40,613 nt of DNA from Dactylosporangium sucinum. GTDB lineage: Bacteria > Actinomycetota > Actinomycetes > Mycobacteriales > Micromonosporaceae. The position numbers and the translations under genes are program-made. The first letter of the stretch is position 1. Every line of letters starts with the position of its first letter. The notes below the pieces were generated by a model, which did not search any database, was not told the origin of the DNA, and was given only the letters and a program-made list of their open reading frames with translations. The stretch is taken from contig NZ_BMPI01000077.1 of assembly GCF_014647515.1 (NCBI RefSeq), positions 9,644 through 50,256 on the forward strand, in the 5' to 3' direction. This document shows positions 39,138 to 40,613 of this stretch, in pieces.

Positions 39138-39862
39138 GCGGCGAGCGCCGCGGCCGTCTGCGCGTCGACGGGCAGGAACGCCTCCAGTTTCAGCTCGGCG
39201 AGGGTCACGTCGACGGCCGTGGCGAACGTCGTGATCGTGGTCATCAGGTGCAGCTCGCCGCGGGACGAGGCCAGGTGCAGCGGGACGGCGAAGCCCAGCG
39301 GGGCGTCGTCGGGCCCGAGCTCCGGCACGCACGCGGCGAGCTCGTCGCGCAGCTCCGTCTGGTGGTCGAGCCGCGCCACGATGTGCCGGGCCCATTCGGC
39401 CAGGTTGCGGATGCGCGGCGCCAGGCCGTGCGGGTGCAGCGCCAGGCGGTACACGTTGCGGCCCGGCCCGACCAGCTCCGCCGCCGCGCCCTCGGTGACC
39501 AGCCCGTAGGCATCGTTGGCGGCGACCAGCCCGCCGCCGCCGTCCACCACGATCGCCGGATACGGCAGGTGCCCGCGCAGGATGTGCCCGATCGCCTCGC
39601 GGACCGGGGCGAGCGCCGCGTCGCCGAGGCCGGACTCCGGGTAGGCCGGCGCATACCCGGCCGCGAGCAGCAGCGCGTTGCGCTCCCGCAGCGGCAGGTC
39701 GAGGGACTCGGCCAGCCGCACCACCATGTTGCGCCCGGGCACCGACCGGCCCGACTCGATGAAGCTCACGTGCCGCTGTGTCGTCCCCGCGCGCAGTGCG
39801 AGGTCGAGCTGGCTGAGCCGCAGGCGGGTCCGGCGTTCGCGCAGGGCGGTCGGGAAGTCCAC
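39119..39862 (-). CDS. XRE-family regulator with MmyB-like ligand domain
   Basis: This 247-residue regulator has an N-terminal helix-turn-helix (residues about 5-62, 'LRERRTRLRLSQLDLALRAGTTQRHVSFIESGRSVP') and a PAS-like MmyB ligand-binding domain from about 95 on ('YPAIVVDGGGGLVAANDAY', 'LHPHGLAPRIRNLAEWARHIVARL', 'AVPLHLASSRGELHLMTTITTF'). Members usually repress a divergent oxidoreductase gene in answer to a small lipophilic ligand. GTG 39862 follows GAGGGA; ATG 39883 in frame is the alternative. It faces the luciferase-like gene across about 70 bp that carry operator copy B, and converges on the NTF2-like gene that carries copy A. Confidence 0.85.
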   Translation of the reverse strand: MDFPTALRERRTRLRLSQLDLALRAGTTQRHVSFIESGRSVPGRNMVVRLAESLDLPLRERNALLLAAGYAPAYPESGLGDAALAPVREAIGHILRGHLPYPAIVVDGGGGLVAANDAYGLVTEGAAAELVGPGRNVYRLALHPHGLAPRIRNLAEWARHIVARLDHQTELRDELAACVPELGPDDAPLGFAVPLHLASSRGELHLMTTITTFATAVDVTLAELKLEAFLPVDAQTAAALAAYSGNM

Positions 39863-39880
39863 GGGTCCATGTTCCCTCGG

Positions 39881-39929
39881 CATTCCCTCGGCGGAATTGC
39901 CGCCCCGGCCGGGCCTCGCCGAGCATTCC
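39881..39929. promoter_or_regulatory. Candidate XRE operator, copy B
   Basis: CATTCC (39881-39886), six bases, GGAATTGCC (39893-39901), then CATTCC (39924-39929), three bases and ATG 39933. It lies between the divergent XRE and luciferase-like genes and mirrors copy A at 38673-38720. Confidence 0.68.
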
Positions 39930-39932
39930 GCC

Positions 39933-40547
39933 ATGGATTCCGGTGTACTGCTGCCGACCGGAAACGCCCAGTGGGTCCCCGGCGGCGACCCGCGCGACCT
40001 CGTCGGCTTCGCTCGCGCCGCGGAACGGGCGGGCTTCGCCTCGCTGTGGGTCAACGACTCGCTCATCAGCCCGCGCATCGAGGCGCTGACCATGCTCGCC
40101 GCGCTGGCCCCGGCGACCGATCGGGTGACCCTCGGCACGGCCGCGCTGCTGCCGTTCCTGCGCCGGCCGGTGCAGGCGGCGCAGGCGCCCTTCTACGATC
40201 TGTCGGAGGTACCGTGGGAGCGCCGCTTCACCCGGCTCGACGAGACGGTTGCCCTCTGGCGGGCCCTGTGGGACGGCGCGGCGGAGTTCCACGGCGAGCT
40301 GCTCAGCACCGTGCGCGTCGACACGGACGTGGCCGCATGCCGGCGGGTCCTCGACGACTACGCGCGGGTCAACTACGGTATGCCCCTGGCGGACCTGGAG
40401 CGCATCCAGGCGGTGGTGACCGGCACCGCCGGCTCCGCGTTCGACCGTGCGGTGGTCGAGGAGGCGGCGCAGCGGGTGCTGACCCGGTGGGACGAGCACG
40501 TCACCCACCATGAGGTGGCGGTGGAGCTGACGGCTTACAACTCCTAA
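39933..40547 (+). CDS. LLM-class oxidoreductase, internally shortened
   Basis: This 204-residue luciferase-like protein has an intact N-terminus ('MDSGVLLPTGNAQWVPGGDPRDLVGFARAAERAGFASLWVNDSL', 'VTLGTAALLPFLRRPVQAAQA') and an intact 'PWERRFTRLDETVALWRALWDGAAEFHGE' block. The family's usual 'LDxLSxGRxxLGVGxG' stretch is missing between AAQA and PFYDLSE. The 'P..P-P-x-W-x-G-G' mid-region is missing between FHGELLS and TVRVDTD. The tail 'RRVLDDYARVNYGMPLADLERIQAV' resumes the family. Usual length is about 280-340, so two in-frame blocks appear lost. ATG 39933 is next to operator copy B. It may be inactive or have a changed role. Confidence 0.78.
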   Translation: MDSGVLLPTGNAQWVPGGDPRDLVGFARAAERAGFASLWVNDSLISPRIEALTMLAALAPATDRVTLGTAALLPFLRRPVQAAQAPFYDLSEVPWERRFTRLDETVALWRALWDGAAEFHGELLSTVRVDTDVAACRRVLDDYARVNYGMPLADLERIQAVVTGTAGSAFDRAVVEEAAQRVLTRWDEHVTHHEVAVELTAYNS

Positions 40548-40574
40548 CAGAATGATCTAGGGACTTCCGTCCTT

Positions 40575-40592
40575 TGTAGACGATGATCTACA
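40575..40592. promoter_or_regulatory. Inverted repeat TGTAGA-N6-TCTACA before the last gene start
   Basis: A perfect 6-bp inverted repeat with a 6-bp spacer; its right arm overlaps a TACAGT -10 box (40589-40594). An ATGATCTA word also occurs at 40552-40559 and inside the repeat at 40583-40590. The layout fits an autoregulated repressor gene. Confidence 0.5.
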
Positions 40593-40601
40593 GTGTCGAC
40601 C

Positions 40602-40613
40602 GTGCGGAAGGGC
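40602..40613 (+). CDS. Putative start of a leaderless gene, cut by the window end
   Basis: GTG CGG AAG GGC begins 7 bp after the TACAGT -10 box (40589-40594), the leaderless layout seen for several genes here. Only four codons (MRKG) are visible. A TetR- or GntR-type regulator would be a common neighbour for such a promoter, but the sequence cannot show it. Confidence 0.35.

Noticed and set aside
1..40613. CRISPR arrays, tRNA genes and insertion sequences
   Set aside because: No regularly spaced repeats, cloverleaf-like sequences, transposase motifs or terminal inverted repeats were found on reading both strands.

Overview
This is 40.6 kb of very GC-rich DNA with densely packed genes, many GTG starts, 4-bp start/stop overlaps, F420/flavin luciferase-like enzymes, IclR regulators and DUF6879/DUF5753-type genes. 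Together these point to a filamentous actinomycete. A Micromonosporaceae-like host is my guess, not something the sequence proves. No rRNA, tRNA, CRISPR array, insertion sequence or phage gene was seen. The longest stretch without a supported gene is about 237 bp (38161-38397).

Positions 1-25315 look like a catabolic supercluster. It opens with the 3' end of a hydantoinase-B-type gene. Next comes an operon of a luciferase-like oxidoreductase, a P-loop-less PaaK-like protein and a complete acyl-CoA ligase (418-4134). Two very large tandem FtsX-like permeases follow (4202-9870). Then come two modules of the same design. In each, a leftward operon (SnoaL-like/alcohol dehydrogenase/AhpD-like, then SnoaL-like/luciferase-like/ferredoxin/P450) is transcribed away from a rightward IclR gene, with a palindrome in the shared gap. 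From 16349 a rightward operon of ten genes encodes a complete branched-chain-type ABC importer followed by an SDR, a duplicated dimeric-barrel protein, an MBL-fold hydrolase, a 2-hydroxyacid dehydrogenase and a cyclase-family hydrolase. The simplest reading is uptake, hydroxylation, CoA activation and hydrolytic breakdown of an organic acid, terpenoid-like or aromatic compound. The actual substrate cannot be read from the sequence. An identical CAAACGCTTG core lies upstream of the first operon and inside the likely promoter of the importer operon.

Positions 25262-30315 carry leftward genes: an MFS exporter, a small Cys-containing protein, an acyl-CoA carboxyltransferase beta subunit, a POT-type transporter and a small unknown. 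Positions 30379-32019 form a less GC-rich patch with a 76-aa protein, a DUF6879 protein, an internally shortened HTH/DUF5753 regulator and a 57-aa protein. Positions 32135-38160 hold housekeeping or accessory singletons: a class V aminotransferase-like enzyme, an anchored zinc peptidase, a RidA protein, a LanC-like protein and a Tat-exported hydrolase. Several of these have leaderless-type promoters.

Positions 38398-40547 form a compact regulatory unit: an L7/L12-tail-like protein, an NTF2-like protein, an XRE/MmyB-type regulator and a luciferase-like protein lacking internal blocks. The same two-part sequence (CATTCC-N6-GGAATTGCC, then [C/G]ATTCC, N3, ATG) precedes both rightward genes, so it is a strong candidate operator. 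A leaderless gene probably begins at 40602 and runs off the window.
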